A DNA stretch of 24,498 nucleotides from Chara braunii. Lineage: Eukaryota; Streptophyta; Charophyceae; Charales; Characeae. Below are positions 1 to 9,095 of this stretch, one piece after another. Positions within the stretch are counted from its first letter, which is position 1, and each line of letters begins with the position of its first letter. The notes beneath the pieces were generated by a model. It searched no databases. It was not told the DNA's origin and saw only the letters and a list, made by a program, of their open reading frames with translations. The stretch is from assembly GCA_003427395.1 (NCBI GenBank), contig BFEA01000557.1, positions 201,484 through 225,981 on the forward strand, written 5' to 3'. The translations under genes and the position numbers were made by a program.

Positions 1-73
<73 letters not shown>

Positions 74-99
74 AGAGACACACAGATAGAGAGAGAGAG

Positions 100-152
<53 letters not shown>
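1..152. repeat. (CA)n then (GA)n microsatellite
   Basis: A nearly pure CA run fills about the first 68 bases. A short mixed stretch follows, then a GA run to about 152. This is a compound dinucleotide microsatellite cut by the window edge. No coding meaning. Confidence 0.97.
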
Positions 153-155
<3 letters not shown>

Positions 156-731
156 TCCTCCGAATACTATTCCAAGGGACCAAGTTTGAGCAGTACTGCA
201 AAGGGAGGAGCCCGCTGTCTTCCACACGCCCATAAGAATGCAAAACCACGTGCCGACTGCCGAAGAGAAAATGGGCATCAATGAACTAAACACGTGTAAA
301 ATGGGGAATGATTTTTGCATTGGAATGTGGAAAAAGACTCACCTGCCATAGCTTTTGCCGTTTCACATTGGGTGAGCGATGTCGCTTGGCCCAGTGTGAG
401 CTATAGTGTTTGAACACAGCTATAGTGTTTGAACACTTAAAAAACGGACATGTCAGACTACGGAGCACTTTGATGCAGTGCAGAATGGAAAAAACTTTAA
501 AAAAGAGCAAAAAAAAAAGCGTTACTAGTAAGGGTTCTCAAGGTATATGCAAAAATAACTTCTCGGACTGAATGTTGCATGCAATGGGAGGTAGATTCAT
601 GTGCAACGTCTCCCGTGTGAGCGCAGTCAGAACAGAAAAGCAACGCCCAAGCAAGAAGATAGTGAGCCTCTTAAAATGTAAGCAGTTTTCCATTGAAAAA
701 AAAAGAAAACCGTGAGTTTCTGACATTCAAT
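153..731. other. non-coding stretch with a 19-bp tandem duplication
   Basis: No gene is visible. The one clear structure is a perfect head-to-tail duplication of a 19-bp unit beginning AGCTATAGTG, at 399-417 and 418-436. The short frames here have no recognisable domain and end in A- or T-rich tracts. Confidence 0.6.
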
Positions 732-745
732 AAACAGGAAGAGCA
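732..745. repeat. target-site duplication, left copy (U2 insertion)
   Basis: AAACAGGAAGAGCA lies directly before the first base of the U2 copy. Confidence 0.9.
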
Positions 746-830
746 ATACCTTTCTCGGCCTTTTGGCTAACATCAAGTGCACTGTATCTGTTCTGATCAG
801 TTCAACATCTGATCTGTCGTCCATCGGGTC
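746..830 (+). pseudogene. 3'-truncated U2 snRNA retropseudogene
   Basis: The first 25 bases match the plant-type U2 snRNA 5' end (ATACCTTTCTCGGCCTTTTG, then GCTAA). The similarity runs about 85 nt through the branch-site region and stem-loop II. The GUAGUA branch-recognition segment is altered by a two-base length change (around 779-786), and the Sm site and 3' stem-loops are absent, so it cannot act as a spliceosomal RNA. An A-rich tail follows (831-850). The insert is bounded by a perfect 14-bp duplication, AAACAGGAAGAGCA, at 732-745 and 848-861. These are the marks of LINE-mediated retroposition of a truncated U2 transcript, so this is not a DNA-level duplication of a U2 gene. No snRNA promoter can be expected, because the target duplication abuts nucleotide 1. 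Confidence 0.9.
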
Positions 831-847
831 ACAAAAAACAAAAACAA

Positions 848-861
848 AAACAGGAAGAGCA
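848..861. repeat. target-site duplication, right copy (U2 insertion)
   Basis: An identical AAACAGGAAGAGCA follows the A-rich tail. Its first A residues merge with that tail. Confidence 0.9.
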
Positions 862-1167
862 GAAGGAGAAGGGGAGAGAAAAGACGATGGGAGATTGAAA
901 TCTGTCCGCCCACCGATCACCAACGGACGTAACTCAGCAGATGTTAACTGACCAAAGAAGATGGTAAAGTTAAACTCCTGAATTTCAGAAATTACTTCTG
1001 AAAAAAACAATGGTCGTCATTGGAAATGGAGACCCAAGTTCGAATGAACAGATTGAATACTTCTGAAATTACGTGGGGTGGGCAGGTCAATGATAGTATC
1101 CCAAGGCCGACGCGGTTTTTCTTATTTAAATCTTTGAAAGCCCCTAACTTTTTTTCGGAGATTTTGA

Positions 1168-1265
1168 TTTTTTTTTTTTTTTTTTTAATTTTTTTTTTTT
1201 TTGAAAAAACAGCTCCGTCTATTGGTGGGGAGCAACACCTGCTGGAAACGGGGTCCAGCGTCCCA
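1168..1265 (-). mobile_element. poly(A)-tailed retroposon tail, copy E (no hairpin)
   Basis: Read on the minus strand, this is the family block GGGACGCTGGACCCC, then CCAGCAGGTG, then GCTCCCCACCAATAGA, followed by a long A-rich tail (T-rich at 1168-1202 on the plus strand). It lacks the hairpin segment found in copies A to D, so it is a shorter family member or a deletion. Related fragments of the block (GGGCCCAGCGTCC) recur at about 1306-1323 and 1350-1362. No reading frame is involved. Confidence 0.65.
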
Positions 1266-1269
1266 TAGA

Positions 1270-1901
1270 TACAAACATTATCTCACAATTTGGCACGAAC
1301 TGGGAACCGGGCCCAGCGTCCCATAACGAATGCCTTGAAAGGATTCATCTGGGCCCAGCGTCCATAAAAACCTACTAGAAATACAATTGGCCTAAGAATA
1401 GTATTTGAAAATTAAGATACAACAATCTTCATGATTTAGAACAGATTTCAGGAACGACTCAGGAGAACCCCCCATCACACCACTTTACCTCACTCCGGCA
1501 AGACTGACTGCAGCAGAGCCACCATCTCTGCTGCTGCTGTACCATACTCCCATCCTACCAGCTAGCCCCCTCACTGGCAGGACGCGTGATAACCCACCCT
1601 CTGCTCCTACTCTCTCCTTATTCGCTATTACAGGAGAAATGAACGGCTGAAACACGTCCGAGACGGATGCCGGCACTATTACAGGAATTTCAATTTATTA
1701 GGAAAAGTTTTAAAATGATAGGATTTTGTTATTTTGTTATTTTTTAATTTTTGTTTCCGCTTTCCGGCACAAACGTAGACTCTTGATTATTACGATGCAC
1801 TGTTGGAAAGATCCTGATTACATCCTTTTGCAGATGGTCCTGAAATCAACGATACAATAAAGACCCTATTTTACAAAGTTAGTGCTGACTTGGTGGTGAT
1901 C
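1270..1901. other. non-coding stretch, no gene seen
   Basis: The first 100 bases hold two more degenerate GGGCCCAGCGTCC fragments. After that I see only AT-rich sequence with short frames and no recognisable gene. Confidence 0.5.
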
Positions 1902-2169
1902 TTTTTTTTTTTCCCTTTTTTTTTTTTGTCTCCCACAAACAACCTGATTCGATGCTAGGGGTGCTGGTAAGAGCAGACAGAACTACCGTCTTCCCCCGAA
2001 CACAACGCACCCTTATTTTGGCTGTATCTGGCCGGAAATATAGCTTGTATACATTCATTTTTAGGGTGTGTTATGTTCGGGGGAAGACGGTAGCATCACC
2101 GGGAAGGCTAGATAGATCTATTGGTGGGGAGTAGCACCTGCTGGAAATAATATGGGGTCCAGCGTCCCT
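1902..2169 (-). mobile_element. poly(A)-tailed retroposon tail, copy D, split by a MITE
   Basis: On the minus strand the order is: conserved block (GTCCAGCG ... CCAGCAGGTGCTACTCCCC ... ATAGATC, 2120-2169), hairpin segment, about 23 nt, then a poly(A)-like tract (T-rich 1902-1927). The loop is TGGTAAGAGCA at 1965-1975 on the plus strand. The MITE at 1986-2090 sits inside the 3' arm of this hairpin. With it removed at one TA, GATGCTAG (1951-1958) pairs perfectly with CTAGCATC across the join. This is a nested insertion, retroposon first and MITE later. Confidence 0.75.
1986..2090. mobile_element. 105-bp MITE copy 1, TA target
   Basis: Terminal inverted repeats begin CCGTCTTCCCCCGAAC and pair over about 30 bp with the other end, leaving a short unpaired centre. 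TA lies at both edges (1984-1985, 2091-2092). Two other copies in the window are the same length. There is no coding capacity. A TA target suggests mobilisation by a Tc1/mariner-type transposase, but no autonomous partner is visible here. Confidence 0.88.
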
Positions 2170-2199
2170 GAACATTTGAGACTTTTGAGTGGATTGTTT

Positions 2200-2351
2200 A
2201 CGACAGCTTGCAGGATCAACCTGTAGCGACTGAACATATAGGTCTACCTGCTAGAGTATAGTCGCTACAGGTTTACTAGGCAGACGAGTGATTGAAATGA
2301 CGACAGCTTGCAGGATCAACCTGTAGCGACTATACTCTAGCAGGTTTACTA
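2200..2351. repeat. direct plus inverted repeat cluster with a flipped 25-bp core
   Basis: A 32-bp direct repeat starting ACGACAGCTTGCAGG occurs at 2200-2231 and 2300-2331. A 25-bp segment bounded by CCTG and CAGG occurs at 2247-2271 and, exactly reverse-complemented, at 2320-2344. Both copies are followed by TTTACTA in the same direction, so only the core is flipped. Confidence 0.9.
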
Positions 2352-3490
2352 CCCACTTAAAATTGACTCTGCCCAAATCATGTAGACAGACAAACCTGCC
2401 GTTCCCCTGACTAGGTGACCTTTATAATTGGCTCCATCGACGTTCGGTATCCATTTTGCAATGTGCAAAATCCGCTCAGACAGAGGCTTGGGTAGCAAAT
2501 TGGCGGCCTTGTTGCCATTAGATCGGCCACTGGGTGAAGGTCCTGGAAGATGAAGGTATGGCACTTGTGGGTCACTTCTGCGTGCGCCCTGAGCGGGCAT
2601 CCCTACGAGAAATGTCAAAGGGGCAGGGCCTCTGCGGTTGATGCTGTGAAGCTTCTGGTAAGGGACCATGGACAGTGTCATGAGACCTTGGCACGTTGCA
2701 CCAGTGGTTGTGAAGGCCTCTGTGCCAGGCCCGAAGTGTAGGGGCTGTGAAGGGTGGCTTGCGAAGCGGTAGATGATCCCCCCCCCCCCTTAGTATGGGA
2801 AATTGACGCTTGTCCGCAGACGGCTGTGCATCTTTACACTATGCTCTTGGTCCTCCAACGCTCAAGCCTGCGATGCTCTGCAGAGTCTGCACACTTGATT
2901 GCACGAGCCCTGTCCTCTTGATCAGCATCCTCTTCCAGTGTGTGGTCCCTGATTAGAAAGATGATCACATATCTCAGCAAGAGAGGGGAAGCGAACAGGT
3001 CTGCAGGGATATCATGTACGGAATTGCTGCGGCCATTTTTCATCATCTCCATGGCATTCCGTTCTGCAGGAGGAGGGGTGTGGTATTGAAGCAAAATGCC
3101 TGAAATGGCCTGAAATTGCTGCAGCGGTTTCAGGCATTTTCGTTACGACGGGCGCGAGTGATCTTGGCTTAGTTGCATCCGCTTCCTGGAGTGGCCAGTT
3201 GGCTGCGAACTGTCTGTCTGTCTGCAGGTCTGTAAATTCTCCTGTCTCAGAGACCCCGAGCGGAAAAAATCTGTGATTTTTTCTCCTCGAAGCGCTATCG
3301 CAACGGTTTGTCACTCCTCCATTTTTGGCTTAGCGAGCGAGACATCTGTTGCAGCTTTTGCCATTCCTATGTTTGTGCACGAAGCGTGCGGTGATCAGTG
3401 AGTGAACTCGTTCCCGTCGGGGAGTTTGTTTCGCCACATTCGCTGTTTTACCCCACATGGGGTGCCTTGCCATCTGCAATTTTTCAGGCT
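2352..3490. other. stretch without a recognisable gene
   Basis: It contains a minus-strand frame at 2349-2681 (110 codons) with no domain I recognise, a C-run near 2778-2789, and the inverted repeat at 3093-3140. The frames at 2834-3094 and 3012-3314 overlap each other and look fortuitous. Confidence 0.4.
3093..3140. repeat. 13-bp perfect inverted repeat
   Basis: AAAATGCCTGAAA at 3093-3105 is matched by its exact reverse complement at 3128-3140, with a 22-nt spacer. The whole could fold as a hairpin. No attached function can be read. Confidence 0.85.
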
Positions 3491-3534
3491 GTAGGGAGGG
3501 GTATATTCTAGAATGCAGGCTGAGTTGAGTTTTT

Positions 3535-3715
3535 TTTTTCAGCTTCGTTGTCTGGGCATCAATCACAATGGCTACTCTCTCAAGTTCTCTTCCCTCTCTG
3601 TTTTTCCCATTCATTCACCCTCAGAGGTGAGGTTGTTGAGCTGTCTCTCTCTCTCTCTCTCTCTCCTCTTCTTGCTCTTGTTCGTTTTCCACTTTGGGGG
3701 GCGCAGATCGTGGAA
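3535..3715 (+). repeat. dispersed repeat family, copy 1
   Basis: The stretch beginning at CGTTGTCTGGGCATCAATC (about 3545), continuing through a pyrimidine-rich CT tract, is repeated in reverse orientation at about 6262-6375. The last part (TTTGGGGGGCGCAGATC, 3693-3709) recurs reversed near 5248-5264. Internal CT runs make the alignment loose. No TIR or poly(A) boundary is clear, so the class is unknown. Confidence 0.6.
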
Positions 3716-3806
3716 CGAGTGATCAAACCAAAACTGCAATTCATTGCATCGTTGTCATTTTTTCCCCCCCCGTTCTCCGAAATGTTTCTCCTCTGCGTAT
3801 CCGATC

Positions 3807-3837
<31 letters not shown>

Positions 3838-4058
3838 CCGATACAAAGCGGCGAAAACATTTCAGAGGACGGGGTAAAAAAAAAAATGGCCACAAAAATG
3901 CAATGAATTCTGCAGTTTTGTGCGGGCTGTACACTAATTCTGCTTGCTGTTGTCTGTCCTTGAGCTCTCCGGGACTCGACCCCGTGACCTGTAATTTGTA
4001 TGTTTGGTCTGTGGTCCTTGAGCCCTACTGGGCTTGATCCTTAGATCTGTCGCTACTA
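3716..4058. other. homopolymer-rich non-coding stretch
   Basis: It includes a run of about 27 T at 3811-3837 and an A-run near 3877-3886. No gene is seen. Confidence 0.5.
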
Positions 4059-4163
4059 CCTTCTTCCCCCGAATACAACGTACGGTCATTATAGCTGTAT
4101 CTATACTGAAAGATGCCTCAAATACAGCTATAATGACCGTACGTTTTATTCGGGGGAAGAAGG
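4059..4163. mobile_element. 105-bp MITE copy 2, TA target
   Basis: The ends are CCTTCTTCCCCCGAATAC and its near-exact reverse complement. The arms pair almost perfectly for about 43 bp, so nearly the whole element is a foldback with a loop of about 18 nt. TA flanks both ends (4057-4058, 4164-4165). Its inner arms differ from copies 1 and 3 but pair with each other, so it looks like a diverged subfamily of the same length. Confidence 0.88.
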
Positions 4164-4688
4164 TAGTCTCTATTTTTTGGCAGTCTTAGACTCTTAGGCC
4201 TTGCTGTTTTGTCCTTTCCTGCAGTTGCTGAAGTCCGTAGAGGCCCGGAGGCCTTTCTTTTGTGGTAGTAGATTTGGTGCCTCTCTAGTCTACGTTTCTG
4301 TCTAGATGCATGTATGTATGTGGATAGCCGTAGATTTTTGGCTGCTTGGGCGGTCAGATAAGAGTTGCTGCTTGGTCTGTCTTAGGGCTATAGGAAAAAG
4401 TCCAGTTGAAGTAGGCTGGGCCCAACCAGTATGATGGGTTTCTGTTTTCTTCATTCTTTTCACCAAATGCTGCTGGGAGGTCGCGTTGAGGCTGCAGCAG
4501 CGCTTATTTCCAACAAAGCGCAGGCTCCTTCTTCATCAGCGGTTGCTTGCTGACGGCCTTAGCTGGCCAAGCCAGCTACCCTGAGAACAGCGCTGGGCTT
4601 ACACGCCCTAAGCGCTGTAGGCGCATCCTCCTATTTTGTTTGCTGTTGGGGTTTCACATCGCTGCGTCCGAAGCTCTTCATCCAAATG
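4164..4688. other. stretch without a recognisable gene
   Basis: No RNA gene, domain or repeat that I can name. The frames that start near 4547-4686 run into the 81-bp tandem duplication. Confidence 0.4.
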
Positions 4689-4850
4689 CTGTTCAAAGTG
4701 GCAGCCATCCATCTTCATCGTGCTGGAGTTCTTCTTCTTCTTCTTTGTCCAGCCCTTTTGGGTTGGCTACTGTCCAAAGTGGCAGCCATCCATCTTCATC
4801 GTGCTGGAGTTCTTCTTCTTCTTCTTTGTCCAGCCCTGTTGGGTTGGGTA
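4689..4850. repeat. 81-bp tandem duplication
   Basis: Two head-to-tail units start CTGTTCAAAGTGG (4689) and CTGTCCAAAGTGG (4770). They differ at only a few positions, and each contains a TTC run. The unit is 27 codons long, so every plus-strand frame stays open across both copies. The open frames are therefore a by-product of the repeat and not evidence of a gene. Confidence 0.9.
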
Positions 4851-6261
4851 CTGTCCTGCGCCATAGCTAGAGCTTGACTGGAGGGAGAAGAAGAAGACCC
4901 CAAGACATTTCGAGGGAACTTTCGTAAATAATTGGTTCCCGGGTGTTGTTAACGTGGTAGGGATTCTTGGGGAAACTGTGCGTTGATTGACTGGAGGGAT
5001 CGGGATATGAATTAGAAATTAGAATTGATTAATAATAATTTCAATTCTATTTTTGGTTGTGAAGTGCTTCCGCTGTGTATTCTCTCATCCGGTGTGGTGT
5101 GAATTGCGCTCTCCAAGATCTCTTGTCGTTGTTCGGTGCGCATGTGTAGGTGAACGTGTGGATGCCACGCTGTATCTCGTTTTAATCAGGCAAATATAAA
5201 CAAAGAGAAAATCATTTTCTTTTGGTTTGATGATTCATTCCAGGATCTGCGCCCCCCAAAGTGGGAAACCAACAAGAGCAATGCAATAACCTATGCAGTA
5301 TGCCTCGTTGAATGTCTAAGGGCCTTGCCAGGCCACCACTCGCTCTCGGGCTGAAAGGGGAAAACTACCCCTACGTGGATCCAGGGCCTGAGCGGGCGAC
5401 GATTGACCAAAGTCAACTGCCCGAGGCCAACAGTCAAAGTCAAAAGTGGACCCAGCCCAGGCCGCCGGTCAGATGCACACACAATTGTTTGTATGCAGGT
5501 ACCCAGACGGCATCAAGACCAAGTGGAAGTCTGCAACTGTACACAATCCAGGCCCTCGGCTGTGAGTCAATCTGCACGACTGTGGATGGCAGACCTGAGG
5601 CCAGACTGCCTCGTCGAACACTACATAAGGCTTGGTCTCCAGAAAGTCAACATTCAGTCTTGCTATGCTGCTTCGACGCTGGCTTGACGCAGGCGGTGTG
5701 CTGGCACAGTGGACGACGATGCGGGACTGTGGCAGCATGCTGGCGCCTTCTCTGCTGAGCGCCAGCCTCTGCTGATGTGGCGCATGCCAAATGTCTTCAT
5801 TGCTGACGTGGCATTGGCCACGCTGTCTACATGAGGTGATTGGTCGCGACAAGGAGGGAGATCGGGATCTGTGGATGATTGAGGAATGGGATACTTACCT
5901 GAGGTTGACGTCCACATTGTGCGCTGCTGATTGTCTCCAGTGTCGTCACAAGAGAACAGTGCCACGTGGCACTTCTATGTGATCAGGACTTGTCAGACTC
6001 ATTGCCAGATACTGTTTGATGACGTGGAGGCGAGGGGAAGCCCGGAGAAGAAGTGGGTAATGTTGGGCTACTCTCCTGGTGGTCATTGATTATCTCTTCC
6101 ACCCTCTTCCTTTCTATTCCCCCTCCACTCTTTTCGTCTACTGTAACGAGACATTGTATCAGAGGTCACATTCATGATTATTGGAGACGATGTCCAGAGA
6201 TCTGAGTTGTCTTGCATCTGGACGTCTGATGAGTATCTTCCAGTCTGGGTTCATTACAGCA
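4851..6261. other. repetitive non-coding stretch
   Basis: It holds a 9-bp inverted repeat (TAGAATTGA 5020-5028, TCAATTCTA 5041-5049), a reversed fragment of the dispersed family near 5248-5264, and two GCTGAYGTGG-type motifs (5771, 5802). Diverged similarity to about 6970-7900 is visible in short blocks. The overlapping frames at 5312-5965 on both strands have no domain I recognise. Confidence 0.4.
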
Positions 6262-6375
6262 AGAAGAAGAGAGAGACAGCTCAACAAAACCTCTGAGACT
6301 GAATCAATGGGAAAAACAGAGAGGGAAGAGAACTTGAGAGAGAGAAGCCATTGTGATTGATGCCCAGACAACGAT
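6262..6375 (-). repeat. dispersed repeat family, copy 2 (reverse orientation)
   Basis: This is the reverse complement of the block at about 3545-3660, including the GGGCATCAATCACAATGGCT segment and the CT-rich stretch, with scattered differences. A run of more than 30 T follows closely (6405-6439). Element type not determined. Confidence 0.6.
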
Positions 6376-6402
6376 GTCACAATATGTATGAGAACTTTGA
6401 GA

Positions 6403-6440
<38 letters not shown>

Positions 6441-6465
6441 AAAGGAAAAAACAGGCCGTTATGGT

Positions 6466-6549
6466 ATTCTGAGAGAATTTCTGACAGTTCTTCATCCTTT
6501 TTTCAGCATCTCATTTTGGCCACATTCTGAGAGAATTTCAACCACGTCA
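6466..6549. repeat. short direct repeat, 68 bp apart
   Basis: ATTCTGAGAGAATTTC occurs at 6466-6481 and again at 6534-6549. The spacer has no recognised content. Confidence 0.7.
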
Positions 6550-6781
6550 TCTGGATCAGGTGTGGACCCCAGCAGCTACTAGCACCCTTTTTCTTTGTGA
6601 GTTTCATCAACTTTCATGTGCTTCATGCATGCTGTTCGGACGTCAAATGGTGCTATCTTTCCCCCTTTTTTTTTTTTTTTCAAATTTATGAAGTCCTTGT
6701 AATAAACCCAGTTCAGATCGGCACAAGGGTCGTCACTTTTGGTCTAAAGGCCAGAAACAGGGGTCAAAAGTCACCTCCCTA

Positions 6782-6886
6782 CCGTCTTCCCCCGAACATA
6801 ACGCATCCTCATTTTGCCTGTACCGGACCGGAAAGATGGCTTCTATACATTCATTATCAGGGTGCGTTATGTTCGGGCGAAGACGG
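6782..6886. mobile_element. 105-bp MITE copy 3, TA target
   Basis: It is closely related to copy 1 across the terminal repeats (CCGTCTTCCCCCGAACATAA) and in part of the centre. It is the same length and flanked by TA on each side (6780-6781, 6887-6888). One mismatch breaks the otherwise matching G-run in the right repeat (6875-6880). Confidence 0.88.
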
Positions 6887-7281
6887 TAGCCTGAGAAATG
6901 TCTGAGAAAATGCCTGGGGTGAAGGTGTACCAAGATCTGAGTCTGTAAAGCTGTGTCGTGTACCCCAATGTCAGACAGTTGACTCTTGGGAAAGTCAAGA
7001 GTCAACCCCAGCACGGGATTCCAGGCCCAAAGTCAAAGGCAACTCGCTGGTCAGCCACAACCGTTGATCGGATGTACATCAGTGGTTGGCTGCAGGTATC
7101 CATAAGATTCCAGACCAAGTGGGACAAAAAAAAAAAAAAAAAAAGGAGGTAAAGCTGGGACTGTGCTGGATCCAGGCCATTGGTTTTTGGATCATCTGGG
7201 CCGTCGACCCAAGAAGATTGGAGGCTGGTCACCGTGAGTCAACAGTACATGGAGTTGACCCAGCCACTGCGGAGATCATTC
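6887..7281. other. non-coding stretch with poly(A)
   Basis: It contains an A-run at about 7127-7144 after GTGGGAC. Fragments resemble 5395-5560 (for example GACCAAGTGG after a GCAGGTA). No gene is seen. Confidence 0.4.
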
Positions 7282-7423
7282 TGCCTTGCGTTGGCTTGAT
7301 GCTAGTACGATATCGCGAGGCTGCTGGAGATTATGCTGGCGCCAGTGCGGCTTGCCTTACGTTGGCTTGATGCTAGTACGATGTCGCGAGGCTGCTGGAG
7401 ATTATGCTGGCGCCAGTGCGGCT
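7282..7423. repeat. 71-bp tandem duplication
   Basis: Two units (7282-7352, 7353-7423) begin TGCCTTGCGTTGG and TGCCTTACGTTGG and differ at only a few positions. A weaker partial third copy may follow (GATTATGTTGGAGCGGCC, from 7446). Confidence 0.9.
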
Positions 7424-8059
7424 GGGTGGGCGCCATCATGAGGGGAGATTATGTTGGAGCGGCCACTGCCGCCATAGCTATAGACATTGGTGTTGAGGTT
7501 GGGTCAGGAGGAGGAGGATCGGGTATGTGAGACTCGAGAGGGTTCGAGGGGAAGCTTACTTGGACTAACCTGACGACGTCGTGTGTGATCTGCTGCTCGT
7601 CTCCACGAAGGTGAGGAAGATTTGCGCCGTCCTCCAGATTGGCTGCTGATGTGGATGGAAGATGGGCGCCCAGCTGCGGCCTGCACACTGTATCTGTCGT
7701 AGAACGTCAAAGAGAGAGACTGCATTGCTGAGGTGGCAACAGAGCGGGATAATGCCCGCAGAGGAAGTGGCAGGAAGAGACTTCATACATGATTGATGGA
7801 GACTCTTCTTTTCCTCCTCTCTGTCTCTTCTCCCCACTACCGTGTTCTCTTCTCTGAAGCTACGATGCTCTTGGAAAGTGTACATACTACATATGCTGGG
7901 CATGGACATATAATCGATTTCGGAGACATGAATTTGTCCCCTGGGTTCAAAGTTGTGTCACGACACTGATTAGCTTTTTAATACGACTGGGTTCAGCACA
8001 ATTTGATATCGGAGTGATATCCATTTACCTCGCCGGCTGCTGATGATGACAACGAGTGA
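7424..8059. other. repetitive non-coding stretch
   Basis: Degenerate GCTGATGTGG- and GCTGAGGTGGCA-like motifs occur near 7644 and 7725. AATACGACT (7980-7988) has an inverted partner at 8167-8175 that encloses the GAT microsatellite. No gene is seen. Confidence 0.4.

Positions 8060-8090
<31 letters not shown>
8060..8090. repeat. (GAT)10 microsatellite
   Basis: Uninterrupted GAT repeats. The polar single-residue runs in frames across it are repeat translations. Confidence 0.95.
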
Positions 8091-8435
8091 GCGTAGTCCG
8101 CCGTGGAAGGAGAAGAGCGGCATCCTGAGCGCCTCTATTGAAGATGCAGCTCCCCTTGCGGGCTTGAGTCGTATTATACACTTATTGTGGTCTTACGTTA
8201 TCAACTAAATACAAACTTACGTCTTTGAGAAAAGCAGTGTATCGGTTGGGCGAAGATCTCAAGTGCCCAGAAACGGGTACAACGTGCTACAGACCTAGCA
8301 GCAATTATCATCGATCGATTGCCGTGCCTCCGTTAAGTTAATCGGAATCATACCGGATGGAATGGATGACTCCAAGTGAAATGAATGTAAATGGACTGAC
8401 TGTTCGACTCCTCGAAGTGCTTCATGGCAGACTGC

Positions 8436-8702
8436 GCTGCTGACGTGGCACATGAGAGAGACTTGCAAGACCACAAGCGGGAGCTGACGAGGAGTGCTTA
8501 CGTGGCACTGGAAAGAGAGGTCGCTGCTATAGCGCATGCCTGCTGATGTGGTAGACGACATTGTCTACGAGGCGGATACTTCATGCTGACGTCGCAGACA
8601 ACCATTGAAAAGAAGCCAAGGCTGACATGGCAGGCGGCCATTGTGGACAACGACGTTGCTGATTTTGCACGTCGCTGGAACTCAGCTCCGCTAATGTGGC
8701 AA
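8436..8702 (+). repeat. degenerate array on a GCTGACGTGGCA core
   Basis: Seven variants of one core occur in the same orientation: about 8438 (GCTGACGTGGCA), 8495 (GCTTACGTGGCA), 8542 (GCTGATGTGG), 8585 (GCTGACGTCGCA), 8621 (GCTGACATGGCA), 8658 (GCTGATTTTGCA) and 8689 (GCTAATGTGGCA). Spacing falls from about 57 to about 31 bp. More copies lie at 5771, 5802 and 7644, and the 35-bp minisatellite that follows shares ACGTGG. It reads as an old tandem array drifting apart. ACGTGG is also a plant bZIP-type core, but nothing here shows regulatory use. Confidence 0.6.
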
Positions 8703-8897
8703 CTGGAGGTCAGGCCAGTGGAGAAGAAGGTCTTGCGTGTATGGGACCAGACGGGCGGTACAACAAGCAGACATTGCTGTACTGCCACGGGCCTGGTTGC
8801 ATGCCTGGCCAGATACGCATTTGCAAGGAACGAAGACGAGGAAAGCAACAATTAATTAATTTAATTTTGATTAGATGAATTGTGATTATTGTTGCTC

Positions 8898-8923
8898 ACG
8901 TGGCATATTGCATTCCTGTGTAA

Positions 8924-8997
<74 letters not shown>

Positions 8998-9095
8998 TTC
9001 CTGTGTAGTGTTGTTGACGTGGTGTATTGCATTCCTGTGTATTGCTGTTGTCGTGGCATATTGCATTCCTGTGTATTGCTGCTGACATGGCATAT
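8898..9095. repeat. 35-bp minisatellite interrupted by (GTT)24
   Basis: The unit reads ACGTGGCATATTGC, then ATTCCTGTGTATTGC, then TGTTG. Starts at 9016, 9051 and 9086 are exactly 35 bp apart. One more unit begins at 8898. Between it and 9016 lies an uninterrupted GTT run of 24 units (8925-8996), which probably grew from the TGTTG at the end of a unit. Long polyglutamine or polyleucine frames here are translations of this repeat. Confidence 0.9.

Noticed and set aside
4547-4877. Three overlapping plus-strand frames of 60-107 codons
   Set aside because: They are open only because the 81-bp duplication is a multiple of three and contains few stops.
5312-5965. Overlapping frames up to 148 codons on both strands
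   Set aside because: They have no domain, and the region shows diverged repeat similarity to about 6970-7900.
6154-6164. TTGTATCAGAG, resembling the iMet primer-binding site
   Set aside because: One G is missing, and no LTR borders or coding sequence are visible around it. Similar doubt applies to TTGATATCGGAG at 8003-8014.
7282-7423. Direct repeats as a possible CRISPR array
   Set aside because: The two units are contiguous with no spacers, and the window is eukaryotic.
7979-7988. TAATACGACT, the first ten bases of the phage T7 promoter
   Set aside because: The rest of the promoter is absent and a matching inverted piece at 8167-8175 explains it as a local inverted repeat.
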